This document shows positions 8,488 through 15,573 of a DNA stretch of 64,000 nucleotides, piece by piece. Position 1 is the first letter of the stretch, and each line of letters starts with the position of its first letter. A program made the position numbers and the translations under genes. The stretch comes from Curtobacterium flaccumfaciens (GTDB lineage Bacteria; Actinomycetota; Actinomycetes; Actinomycetales; Microbacteriaceae): contig NZ_JABMCF010000040.1 of NCBI RefSeq assembly GCF_013359815.1, positions 62,001 to 126,000 of the forward strand, in the 5' to 3' direction. The notes below the pieces were generated by a model, which did no database searches, had not been told where the DNA came from, and saw only the letters and a program-made list of their open reading frames with translations.

Positions 8488-8493
8488 TGGTGC

Positions 8494-8685
8494 ATGCCCA
8501 AGCGAATGGTTCGGACCGTCTCCGGCTCGGAGCGCGTCAAGCGGACGCGCGCCGTCGCTGCGGTGATCCACTCCGGGCGACTCGAAGGCTTCAAGGACAA
8601 CCCCGAGTGGATCCGGTACATGGACCGCTTCGCGAAGGGCGAGATCAGTCGCGAGGAGCTCCGGGCTTTCGCGCACCGTCGGTGA
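8494..8685 (+). CDS. VbhA-like antitoxin of a class I Fic module
   Basis: 63-residue basic protein. Residues 27-32 read SGRLEG, fitting the inhibitory helix motif (S/T)xxxE(G/N) that blocks ATP binding in Fic AMP transferases; the following FKDNPEW is also typical. It should bind the toxin and put its Glu31 into the nucleotide site. The stop overlaps the fic start by four bases (GTGA), so the two are translated together. Lower-GC codons than neighbours suggest acquisition by transfer. Confidence 0.85.
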   Translation: MPKRMVRTVSGSERVKRTRAVAAVIHSGRLEGFKDNPEWIRYMDRFAKGEISREELRAFAHRR

Positions 8686-9281
8686 GTCCTCGACCCGACG
8701 GCGGGTACTACGACGACCAGTACGTCCTCCGCAACAAGTTCGGGGCCACGAGCCGTGATCAGCTCGCGGAACTCGAGGTCCCTGAGGTGCAGGACCGAGA
8801 GTTGGACCTCCTGCTCGGTGAGGTTCCCGGACTCGCGGGGCTCCTGCCATCGGAACGGGTGCGCCGTATCCACGCCCATCTCTTCCAGGACGTCTACGTC
8901 TGGGCAGGTGAGTACCGGCTCGACGGCATTGCGAAGAACCCTGACGAACCGTTCCTGGCACCTGAACTGATCCCCGCACGGATGGCCCGACTGGACGATG
9001 AGCTCGCTTCGCCCCGGATGCCGGAGCGCCCTCTGGACTTCTTGACCGAGCAGTTCGCGACGCTCAACTACATCCATCCCTTCATGGAGGGCAACGGGCG
9101 AACCCAGCGGGAGTTCTGGCGCGAGTACGCGGCCGAGCGCGGTGTCGTGCTCGACTGGCGGAGGGTCACGACGAATGAGAACCATCACGCCGCCCGCCGG
9201 TCGATGCTCGGTGACTTGCAACCCCTTCGCGAACTCCTCACGAAGGTGATCTGCACGGCGGCAGCAACGGGCGAGATCTGA
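8682..9281 (+). CDS. fic: Fic-domain AMP transferase toxin
   Basis: 199 residues. The active-site loop HPFMEGNGRTQR starts at His132 and matches HPFx(D/E)GNGRxxR exactly, so the catalytic His and phosphate-binding residues are present. The segment GIAKNPDEPFLAP before it matches the flap that positions the target. Fic toxins transfer AMP to target proteins (topoisomerases in some FicT systems), halting growth unless bound by the antitoxin. GTG at 8682 is chosen for its GTGA overlap with the antitoxin stop; the longer frame upstream is a shadow of the antitoxin. It ends 14 bases before the DUF429 stop on the other strand. Confidence 0.9.
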   Translation: MSPRPDGGYYDDQYVLRNKFGATSRDQLAELEVPEVQDRELDLLLGEVPGLAGLLPSERVRRIHAHLFQDVYVWAGEYRLDGIAKNPDEPFLAPELIPARMARLDDELASPRMPERPLDFLTEQFATLNYIHPFMEGNGRTQREFWREYAAERGVVLDWRRVTTNENHHAARRSMLGDLQPLRELLTKVICTAAATGEI

Positions 9282-9295
9282 TCCTTCTCGCGCCG

Positions 9296-10120
9296 TCAAC
9301 GCTGCGACGGGCGCGCGGGCGCCACCACGACGGGCCGGCGGCCCGCCTCGTCCAGCGGGTCGTTGGGGAGGCCCGGATCACCTCCCAGGATCTGCACGCG
9401 CTGGTCGCCGTGTCGCTCCCAGAACGCCGCCGTCCACGCGCACAGCGCCCCGTCGAGCAGGTCCTCGCGGTGCTTGTGCGTCGGACCGTGCAGCACCGAC
9501 CGGTCGGCGAGCCGCTGCGTCAGCGGGTGGGAGTCGAGCAGCAGTGGCGGGTCGAGCGGGGTCTCGCGCAGCCGCCGGACCAGTTCGTCGAAGGCCTCGG
9601 CGCGACGGGCACGGGCCTCGGCGGCGGGGATCCGCAGGTCGAGTCGCTTGTAGCGGGGGCGTTCGACGTCGTAGCCGAGTTCCTCCACCCCCACCAGCGT
9701 CGTGTACGGGTAGCACTCGAACATCGCTGGACCGGTCCGTGCCCGCATGGCGTCCGTGTCGGAGACATAGTCGACGCCCAGCTCGGTCAGCCGGTCGAGC
9801 AACGCCGAGCCGGCGCTCGCCGCAGACGCCTGGTTGGTCGGGTTCGCCGCGACCTTCCACCGGCCGTACCGCTGCCCGACCTGCCGCTCGGACTCGCGGA
9901 TGCCCGTCGGGTTCGTCACGACGAGCGAGGCGTCCACGGCGATCAGGGATCGTGGCCCGAGGTGCTCGGCGATCCAGTCCGTGACGGCGTCGACCCCGCG
10001 GGCCCACCCGGCGTCGGTGATCGTGCCGTCGTGGTCCATCGCCATCAGCCCGGTCTCGTTCGCGGCCTTCCGCTCGGAGCCGAGCCCCCACGCCAGGTCG
10101 ATGCCGAGGTACGCGTTCAC
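9296..10120 (-). CDS. DUF429 domain protein (3' end altered by insertion)
   Basis: 274 residues. YLGIDLAWG at the N terminus and the acidic LIAVDASLVV and FECYPYTTLVG segments fit DUF429, a family with an RNase H-like fold predicted to act on nucleic acids. The last codons (9300-9337) are the right copy of the 38-bp repeat. In the left copy the frame would continue RRPRG to a TAG, so the present C terminus (PSQR, stop) may be a product of the ficTA insertion. GTG at 10120 is chosen because CAGGAT ends six bases upstream. A GGAGGCCCGG word lies near the 3' end (9365-9376). Confidence 0.8.
   Translation of the reverse strand: MNAYLGIDLAWGLGSERKAANETGLMAMDHDGTITDAGWARGVDAVTDWIAEHLGPRSLIAVDASLVVTNPTGIRESERQVGQRYGRWKVAANPTNQASAASAGSALLDRLTELGVDYVSDTDAMRARTGPAMFECYPYTTLVGVEELGYDVERPRYKRLDLRIPAAEARARRAEAFDELVRRLRETPLDPPLLLDSHPLTQRLADRSVLHGPTHKHREDLLDGALCAWTAAFWERHGDQRVQILGGDPGLPNDPLDEAGRRPVVVAPARPSQR
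9300..9337. repeat. Right 38-bp direct repeat flanking ficTA
   Basis: Second copy of the repeat at 8409-8446, here forming the last twelve sense codons of the DUF429 gene on the minus strand. Confidence 0.9.
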
Positions 10121-10244
10121 TCGCCCATCCTGCCCGGCGGCCGGTTCATCCTCACAGCGCGGCTGCCCCGGAGTGGGGGTGCAGCGGTCGACGGAGCACG
10201 GGGCACCCTGGACCGTCGTACCGAACACGAGGGGATGTCGCAGG

Positions 10245-10910
10245 ATGCGCTGGTCAGCACTACCGACGAAGGCGAAGGCTTCGGTCGTCGTCGCGATCGC
10301 AGCAGTGATCTGGGTCGGGGGCGTGGGCACCGCCGGTGCTGTGGTGGGCGCCGCCGTGACGAGTGCGAGCCAGGACTCTGCTTCTCCGCGAGCCGTCGCC
10401 GACGTCGCCACGACCCCCACACCCATTGCGACGCCGACCCCGACCCCGACGCCGACCCCGGTCGTCGAGGTGTCGGAGGTCTCGAAGGACTTCCCGATCC
10501 ACTTCCGGAAGACCACCATCGACGATCCGACCCTGGCGAAGGGGCAGACGCGGCTGCAGACGGCGGGTGTCGACGGCGTGCTCACCCGCACGTACCGCGT
10601 GACCACCACCGACGGCGTCGAGACGGACCGAGTCCAGGTGTCCAGGACCGTGTCGACGGCACCGGTGCCCGAGGTGACCGCGGTCGGGTCGTACGTCGAG
10701 CCGGCTCCGGCTCCCGCGCCTGCGCCAGCTGCTCCTGCTCCCGCGCCCGTCGAGCAGGCGCCGGCACCGTCGCAGGACTTCATCACGCCCGGGGCGTTCT
10801 GCGCCGATGCGCAGGCCGGTGTCGTCGCGCAGGCGGCGAACGGCAATTCGTACACCTGCGGCGGCAAGGGTCCTGACGCGAACGGTCACCTGCACTGGAA
10901 CGTCATGTGA
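10245..10910 (+). CDS. Secreted or anchored G5-domain protein
   Basis: 221 residues. A signal or anchor helix spans about 10-35. A TP-repeat linker (about 55-75) precedes a G5 domain (about 78-150) with the typical FRKTTIDDPTLAKGQ and GVLTRTYRVTTTDG. A PA-repeat linker then leads to a C-terminal region with two Cys (FCADAQ, SYTCGG) and HLHWN, like small excalibur-type tails. G5 domains occur in extracellular cell-wall proteins and are thought to bind N-acetylglucosamine-containing polymers. ATG at 10245 has GAGGGG about ten bases upstream. The protein likely acts at the cell wall. Confidence 0.75.
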   Translation: MRWSALPTKAKASVVVAIAAVIWVGGVGTAGAVVGAAVTSASQDSASPRAVADVATTPTPIATPTPTPTPTPVVEVSEVSKDFPIHFRKTTIDDPTLAKGQTRLQTAGVDGVLTRTYRVTTTDGVETDRVQVSRTVSTAPVPEVTAVGSYVEPAPAPAPAPAAPAPAPVEQAPAPSQDFITPGAFCADAQAGVVAQAANGNSYTCGGKGPDANGHLHWNVM

Positions 10911-10916
10911 GTGCTG

Positions 10917-10992
10917 CCCGCACGACACCGGTGTCCGCGCGCTGAACACCGGCGTGCGCGTGTTCGACCAGGGAACACCGGTGTCTTGCGGG
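10917..10992. terminator. Hairpin after the G5 gene, family B copy 1
   Basis: Arms CCCGCACGACACCGGTGT (10917-10934) and ACACCGGTGTCTTGCGGG (10975-10992) pair with one mismatch; GAACAC/GTGTTC adds an inner stem. The same core returns at 33376-33447. It follows the G5 stop by six bases and precedes the polymerase promoter. Confidence 0.65.
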
Positions 10993-11048
10993 AACAAGAG
11001 CGGTCCCGGCTGCGGGCGGGCGGCCGCCACGCGTGTACGGTCCGCTGC

Positions 11049-12071
11049 ATGGCGAGCGAAGCGACAATGGTGCGGGTGCCGGGGCCCGACGGTGACCGTG
11101 AGGTCCGGATCAGCAGCCCCTCGCGGGTGCTCTGGCCCAAGGCGGGCATCACGAAGCTCGACCTCGCGGAGTACCTCGTGACGGTGGGCGACGCCTTCGT
11201 CCGGGCGAACGGGGACCGGCCGATCTCGCTGCAGCGGTTCCCCGGCGGCGTCGACGGCGAGCAGTTCTTCTCGAAGAACCCGCCCAAGGGTGCGCCCGAC
11301 TACGTCCGCTCGGTGACGGTGACCTACCCGAGTGCCCGGTCGCACCCGCAGCTCGTGATCGACGAGCCGGCCGTGGCGGTGTGGGCCGCGCAGATGAACA
11401 CGGTGGTGTTCCACCCGTGGGCCTCTCGTGCCGAGGACAGCGACCACCCGGACCAGCTCCGCATCGACCTCGACCCGCAGCCCGGGACCGATTTCGGCGA
11501 CACCGTGCCGGTGGCCGAGGAGCTGCGGAAGGTCCTCGACGAGGTCGGCCTGAGCACCTGGATCAAGACGAGCGGCAACCGCGGCCTGCACGTGTTCGCG
11601 CCGATCCGCCCCGAGCACGAGTTCCTCGAGGTCCGGCACGCGGTGATCGCCGCGGCTCGCGAGCTCGAACGCCGGATGCCCGACCGGGTCACGACGGCGT
11701 GGTGGAAGGAGGAGCGAGGACAGCGGATCTTCGTCGACTTCAACCAGGCGAACCGCGACCGCACGATGGCGGGCGCCTACAGCCCCCGAGCTCTCGCACA
11801 CGCTTCGGTGTCGACGCCGATCACCTGGGACGAACTGCGCACCGCGGACCCGACGACCTTCACGATCCGCACGGTGCCGGAGCGGCTGCGGACCACCGGC
11901 GACCCGTGGGAGTCGATGGGGGAGCAGCCGGGCAGCATCGCGCCGCTGCTCGAGTGGTGGGAGCGTGACCTGGCGAACGGCGAAGGGGAGCTGCCGTTCC
12001 CGCCGGACTTCCCGAAGATGCCGGGGGAGCCACCGCGCGTGCAGCCCTCGCGGGCGAAGAAGCCGGGCTGA
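11049..12071 (+). CDS. LigD-like primase-polymerase (Prim-PolC type)
   Basis: 340 residues, the size of a stand-alone LigD polymerase domain of the archaeo-eukaryotic primase superfamily. SLQRFPGGVDGEQFFSKNPP, the acidic catalytic RIDLDPQPG (DxD, two metal ligands) and KTSGNRGLHVF are all characteristic. It likely fills short gaps with ribo- or deoxynucleotides. With the ligase at 12534-13577 it matches the mycobacterial Prim-PolC/LigC pair proposed for excision repair. The ATG at 11049 follows TACGGT (11036-11041) by seven bases, suggesting leaderless transcription. No nuclease or Ku gene is seen in the window. Confidence 0.85.
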   Translation: MASEATMVRVPGPDGDREVRISSPSRVLWPKAGITKLDLAEYLVTVGDAFVRANGDRPISLQRFPGGVDGEQFFSKNPPKGAPDYVRSVTVTYPSARSHPQLVIDEPAVAVWAAQMNTVVFHPWASRAEDSDHPDQLRIDLDPQPGTDFGDTVPVAEELRKVLDEVGLSTWIKTSGNRGLHVFAPIRPEHEFLEVRHAVIAAARELERRMPDRVTTAWWKEERGQRIFVDFNQANRDRTMAGAYSPRALAHASVSTPITWDELRTADPTTFTIRTVPERLRTTGDPWESMGEQPGSIAPLLEWWERDLANGEGELPFPPDFPKMPGEPPRVQPSRAKKPG

Positions 12072-12088
12072 GGCCCAGCGGCCGAACC

Positions 12089-12232
12089 TCAGGCTGCGGA
12101 GGAGACGTCCCGCTGACGATCCGGGTCCTCGACGCGCGTGGTGTGCGTCGGCAGCCCGATGCTGGCGGTGTGCAGGCGGGTGAGCCGCGACCAGGTGCCG
12201 CGGTGCACGTCGGTGATGCCGTCGACGATCAC
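12089..12232 (-). CDS. 47-residue hypothetical protein
   Basis: GTG at 12232 overlaps the stop of the preceding 53-residue gene by four bases (GTGA). It reads VIVDGITDVHRGTWSRLTRL and continues to a TGA at 12089. Nearly every codon ends in G or C, strong support for coding in this genome. No hydrophobic helix and no recognised family. It lies convergent to the polymerase gene, 17 bases away. A frame error joining it to the upstream gene is possible but the overlap is the pattern used throughout this window. Confidence 0.55.
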   Translation of the reverse strand: MIVDGITDVHRGTWSRLTRLHTASIGLPTHTTRVEDPDRQRDVSSAA

Positions 12233-12390
12233 GAGCCGAGTCCGACCGTGACGAGTGCGAGCGCCGTGGCGGTCACGCCGGCGATGGCGCTGATGACCGC
12301 GCTGAGCTGCAGGACGCGCTGGCGCCGTGCCTCTCGGACTTCTGTGAAGGGGCTCCGCCGAGGGTGGCGGACAAGCGTGCTGGTGCTCAT
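12229..12390 (-). CDS. 53-residue single-span membrane protein
   Basis: MSTSTLVRHPRRSPFTEVRE is a basic head, followed by one membrane helix (about 29-51) and an immediate end. ATG at 12390 is preferred because the upstream frame is Arg/Pro shadow sequence; AAAGCGG upstream could be the ribosome site. First gene of a two-gene cassette with the 47-residue gene, sitting between the repair polymerase and ligase. Unknown function. Confidence 0.55.
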   Translation of the reverse strand: MSTSTLVRHPRRSPFTEVREARRQRVLQLSAVISAIAGVTATALALVTVGLGS

Positions 12391-12462
12391 GTCGACCGCT
12401 TTCGATCCGGGCGCCCGGACTGGACGCCTCGTGCTGCTGAGATCATCCTGGCACGGCATCGC

Positions 12463-12477
12463 TAGTTCGGCTAACTA
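12463..12477. promoter_or_regulatory. Candidate operator upstream of the small-protein cassette
   Basis: TAGTT-CGGCT-AACTA, a 15-base inverted repeat in an unusually A/T-rich patch, 73 bases before the 53-residue gene. It has the shape of a dimeric repressor site; no cognate regulator is identified. Confidence 0.35.
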
Positions 12478-12533
12478 CTTTTCCCCGAACGTGACAGAAC
12501 AGCGACAAACGGACACCGCAGTGCGTTCCGTCG

Positions 12534-13577
12534 TCAGGACAGCACGTCGTTCAGGTCGTACGCACTCGGCACCTCGAGCTGCTCGAACCCGCACGACGTC
12601 GCGTCGCGGTCGGGCCGCCACCGCTCGAACTGCACCGTGTGCCGGAACCGGTCGCCCTCCATCTGGTCGTACCGGACCTCGAGCACCAGCTCCGGCGCCA
12701 GCCGGACGAACGACGTGTCGCGACCCGACGAGAACCGCGACCGTTCCCCGTCACCGGTGACGGGCCTCCCGTCCGCATCGCGGATCACGACGGGCTCGAG
12801 CTCGTCGATCAACGCGGCCCGGCGCTTGTCGGAGAAGGCGGAGACGCCGCCGACCTGGCGCAGCTCGCCGTCCGCGTCGTACAGGCCGACCAGCAGGGAC
12901 CCGACGCCGGAGCCGCTCTTGTGCACGCGGTAGCCGATGGCGACGACGTCGGCGGTGCGGTGGTGCTTGATCTTGAGCATCGAGCGCTTGTTCGGTTCGT
13001 ACGGCCGCGCTCGCGGCTTCGCGACGACGCCGTCGAGCCCGGCGCCCTCGAACGTGGTGAGCCACTCGCGCGCCTGCTCGACGTCGAGCGTGGTGCGGGT
13101 GACGAAGAGCGGGTCGGTCATCGCGTCGCCGAGCTGCTCCAGGCGCTCGCGACGCTCGTCGAAGGGGCGGTCCACCAGCTCCTCGCCGTCCGCCGCCAGC
13201 AGGTCGAAGGCCACGAACTGCGCCGGCGTCTCGACGCTGAGCTTGGCGATCCGTGAGGCCGCCGGGTGGATGCGCTGCGACAGCGCCTCCCAGTCGAGGC
13301 GCTCGGCACCGGGCTCACCGGAACGCAGGATCACCTCGCCGTCCAGGACGACCGGGTGGTCGCGGCCGCCGAACTGCGCGCGGATCGCCTCGACGAGCTC
13401 GGGGAAGTACCGGGTGAGCGGCTTGGCGCCGCGGCTGCCGATCTCGACGTCGTCACCGTCGATGGTCACGATGCCGCGGAAGCCGTCCCACTTCGGTTCG
13501 TACCGCAGCCCGCCCTTCGTGCTGTCCGGGTCGGGGACGGTGGCGACGGCCTTGGCGAGCATCGGTGCGATCTCCAT
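12534..13577 (-). CDS. ligC: ATP-dependent DNA ligase, LigC-like
   Basis: 347 residues, the compact adenylation plus OB-fold form. Motif I YEPKWDGFRG puts the AMP-accepting lysine at residue 29. Later nucleotidyltransferase motifs include VVLDGEVIL (III), FDLLAADGEELVD (IIIa), DGVVAKP (IV) and MLKIKHHRTAD (V). No polymerase or nuclease domain is fused, and the N-terminal EIAPMLAK matches mycobacterial LigC better than the ligase part of LigD. It should seal nicks in double-stranded DNA. Convergent with the Prim-PolC-like gene with two tiny genes in between. ATG at 13577; a TAGACA hexamer ends six bases upstream. Confidence 0.85.
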   Translation of the reverse strand: MEIAPMLAKAVATVPDPDSTKGGLRYEPKWDGFRGIVTIDGDDVEIGSRGAKPLTRYFPELVEAIRAQFGGRDHPVVLDGEVILRSGEPGAERLDWEALSQRIHPAASRIAKLSVETPAQFVAFDLLAADGEELVDRPFDERRERLEQLGDAMTDPLFVTRTTLDVEQAREWLTTFEGAGLDGVVAKPRARPYEPNKRSMLKIKHHRTADVVAIGYRVHKSGSGVGSLLVGLYDADGELRQVGGVSAFSDKRRAALIDELEPVVIRDADGRPVTGDGERSRFSSGRDTSFVRLAPELVLEVRYDQMEGDRFRHTVQFERWRPDRDATSCGFEQLEVPSAYDLNDVLS

Positions 13578-13618
13578 GGGTCCTGTCTACTCGCGCGCGT
13601 CGGCGGGGCTGCGCACTT

Positions 13619-13671
13619 CGTGAGCAGGAATGGTCGGGTTCGGCTCGACGACCCGACATCTTCTGCTCACG
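13619..13671. repeat. Intergenic inverted repeat between ligC and the MBL gene
   Basis: CGTGAGCAGGAA (13619-13630) pairs with TTCTGCTCACG (13661-13671) with one bulge; TCGGGT and ACCCGA extend the inner stem. It sits between divergent genes, so it is not a simple terminator. A CCGGGAGGCCCGG word follows at 13680-13692. Confidence 0.65.
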
Positions 13672-13734
13672 ATGCGCGGCCGGGAGGCCCGGATTACCCC
13701 GGGCAGGTCGGCCAGCGTCGGTAGGGTGGCCGGC

Positions 13735-14778
13735 GTGACGACCGTGCCTCCGCCGGCAGCGCCGGCCCCGGAACCGATCAGCCCCATGCAGGCCGCCGCG
13801 CTCCGCGACGGCGTCCTGCCACCCGTCGAGCAGGTCCGGCCAGGCATCTGGACCCTCGCGGTGCCGTTCCGCTTCGGGGTGCCCGACGCGACCCTGGTCT
13901 ACGTCGTCGAGGCGGCGGACGGCTCGCTCGCGGTGATCGATCCCGGGTGGTCTGCCGACGGTGGGCTCGCCGAGCTGCGGGACGGGCTCGCCGCGATCGG
14001 ACGGAACCTGGACGACGTGTCGCTCGTGGCCGTGACGCACCTGCACGCCGACCACCTGGGTGCCGCGGCGGCCATCCGGCGGGCGACGGGAGCACGCGTG
14101 GCGATGCACAGCCTCGAGGTCCGGGCGCTCGAACGGGAACGCGCCGACGCCGAGCGGAACGACGCGGACATCGCGACGTGGGGGCTGCCCGAGCACCTGC
14201 AGGCCGGGGTCGTCGAGGCGTGGGGCAGCGGACGCCGGATCGGGATGGGCCGGATCGAGGCGCCGTACGCCGACGTGCTGCTCGAGGACGGCGACCTGCT
14301 GCCGATCCCCGGTCGGACGATCCGCGCGCTGTGGACCCCGGGGCACACGAGCGGGCACGTGTGCTTCCTCGACGAGGCCGACGGCCTGCTGTTCTCCGGC
14401 GACCACGTGCTGCCGCGGATCAACTCCGGCATCGGACTCGGCGGCCGGACCGGGACGAACCCGCTCGGCGACTACCTGGCGTCCCTCGCGCGGCTCGACC
14501 CGTACGCCGACCTCGAGGTCTGCCCGGGGCACGAGTACCGGTTCCGCGACGTCGTCACCCGCGCGCAGACCCTGGCCCGGCACCGGGAGGAACGCTCGCG
14601 CCACGTTGCCGCGGCCCTCGACGCACTGGACCGTCCGACGCTGTTCGAGGTCGCCGCCCGGGTGCCCTTCAGCGGCGGGATCGAGTCGATGACCGGGTTC
14701 CTGCTCGCGAGCGCGCTGACGCAGACGGCCTTCCACGCGGACCTGCTCGGGCGGGCCGGCGAGATCCGGCCCGCCTGA
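13735..14778 (+). CDS. MBL-fold metallo-hydrolase
   Basis: 347 residues. Metal ligands are visible in THLHADHLG (HxHxDH), TPGHTSGHV and SGDHVLP; a CPGHE follows. This is the glyoxalase II/lactamase_B2-like branch with a C-terminal helical extension (about 270-347), often seen in thioester or lactone hydrolases. The substrate is unknown. GTG at 13735 follows TAGGGT (13722-13727) by seven bases, so the message is likely leaderless. Confidence 0.85.
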   Translation: MTTVPPPAAPAPEPISPMQAAALRDGVLPPVEQVRPGIWTLAVPFRFGVPDATLVYVVEAADGSLAVIDPGWSADGGLAELRDGLAAIGRNLDDVSLVAVTHLHADHLGAAAAIRRATGARVAMHSLEVRALERERADAERNDADIATWGLPEHLQAGVVEAWGSGRRIGMGRIEAPYADVLLEDGDLLPIPGRTIRALWTPGHTSGHVCFLDEADGLLFSGDHVLPRINSGIGLGGRTGTNPLGDYLASLARLDPYADLEVCPGHEYRFRDVVTRAQTLARHREERSRHVAAALDALDRPTLFEVAARVPFSGGIESMTGFLLASALTQTAFHADLLGRAGEIRPA

Positions 14779-14799
14779 CGAGCGCCGCGGACGCGCGGG

Positions 14800-15432
14800 T
14801 CAGCCGAGCGTCGTCGCCAGGCGCTCGATCGTCGTCTTCGCGTCGGCGAACTCCGCGGCGGCGTGGTCGGCCAGCGGTGCGAGGTCCGGCAGCCGGTCGG
14901 CCAGGGTCGCGCTGACGGTGATCGGGTACAGCTTCATGCCGAGCGCAGTGCCGAGCACGATGTGCAGGACGGGGGAGCCGTGGTCCCAGCCCTCGGTCGG
15001 GGTGCCGGCGTCGTAGGTCGCGCCGCGGCTCACCACGGTGACGACGGGTCGTCCGGCCAGGGGCTGCACGCCGCCGGTCAGGATGCCGGGGACGTGGATG
15101 CGGTCGATCCAGGCCTTCAGGGTCGACGGCACGGTGTAGTTGTACAGCGGTGCACCCACCACGACGACGTCGGCGGCCAGGAGCTCGTCGATGACCTCTT
15201 GCCGCAGTGCGTCGGCTTCGGGCGCGACGGTCTCCTCGGCGGTGCGGTCGGCGGCGGCCCAGTGCAGCGCCGAGCTCTCCAGGTGGGGGAGCTGGTCGAC
15301 GTGCAGGTCCCGCCGGACGACCGTGTACTCCGGGCCGCGGGCGCGCCAGGCGTCGGCGAAGGCCGCGGTCAGTGCGCGCGAGCGGGAGTGGGACAGGTCG
15401 GCCGAGGAGTCGATGTGCAGCAGCGTGGGCAT
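14800..15432 (-). CDS. azoR: FMN-dependent NADH azoreductase (AzoR-like)
   Basis: 210 residues of flavodoxin-like fold. The N-terminal LHIDSSADLSHSRSRAL binds the FMN phosphate, and APLYNYTVPSTLKAWID is the family-specific segment over the isoalloxazine ring. It reduces quinones or azo dyes by two-electron transfer with NADH, mainly as protection. TAGCGT ends seven bases before the ATG on the minus strand (15445-15440), suggesting leaderless transcription. It is separated from the upstream LAXTG gene by a strong terminator. Confidence 0.85.
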   Translation of the reverse strand: MPTLLHIDSSADLSHSRSRALTAAFADAWRARGPEYTVVRRDLHVDQLPHLESSALHWAAADRTAEETVAPEADALRQEVIDELLAADVVVVGAPLYNYTVPSTLKAWIDRIHVPGILTGGVQPLAGRPVVTVVSRGATYDAGTPTEGWDHGSPVLHIVLGTALGMKLYPITVSATLADRLPDLAPLADHAAAEFADAKTTIERLATTLG

Positions 15433-15477
15433 GTCGCCAACGCTACCGGCGCGGACCCGGCCGGGCGCGGATGCGAA

Positions 15478-15517
15478 ACGGCCCCGCCTGCTCCGGTGCG
15501 GGAGCAGGCGGGGCCGT
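15478..15517 (-). terminator. Intrinsic-type terminator after the first LAXTG gene
   Basis: A perfect 17-bp stem: arm 15478-15494 (ACGGCCCCGCCTGCTCC), six-base loop, arm 15501-15517. A second, weaker stem (CTCCCGTCC/GGACGGGAG) lies between it and the stop codon at 15574. Confidence 0.8.
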
Positions 15518-15573
15518 CACGGGCCTCCCGTCCACCGCGCGGGCACGCGACGGACGGGAGACGTCTCAGGGTG

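Larger units (their letters stand above)
8409..9337 (+). mobile_element. Putative ficTA island bounded by 38-bp direct repeats
   Basis: An antitoxin-toxin pair with its own promoter sits between two identical 38-bp repeats 891 bases apart. The right copy is the true 3' end of the DUF429 coding sequence, and the left copy carries what looks like the original terminal codons and stop. This is the structure left by site-specific or homologous insertion into the 3' end of a gene. No recombinase is encoded inside. The inserted genes use visibly more A/T-ending codons than their neighbours (for example GCATTGCG, CCTGACGAA). Confidence 0.7.

Noticed and set aside
8682..8700. Fic start at 8487, giving a 264-residue protein
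   Set aside because: The extra N terminus is a frame-shifted reading of the antitoxin; GTG at 8682 overlaps the antitoxin stop as usual for ficTA.
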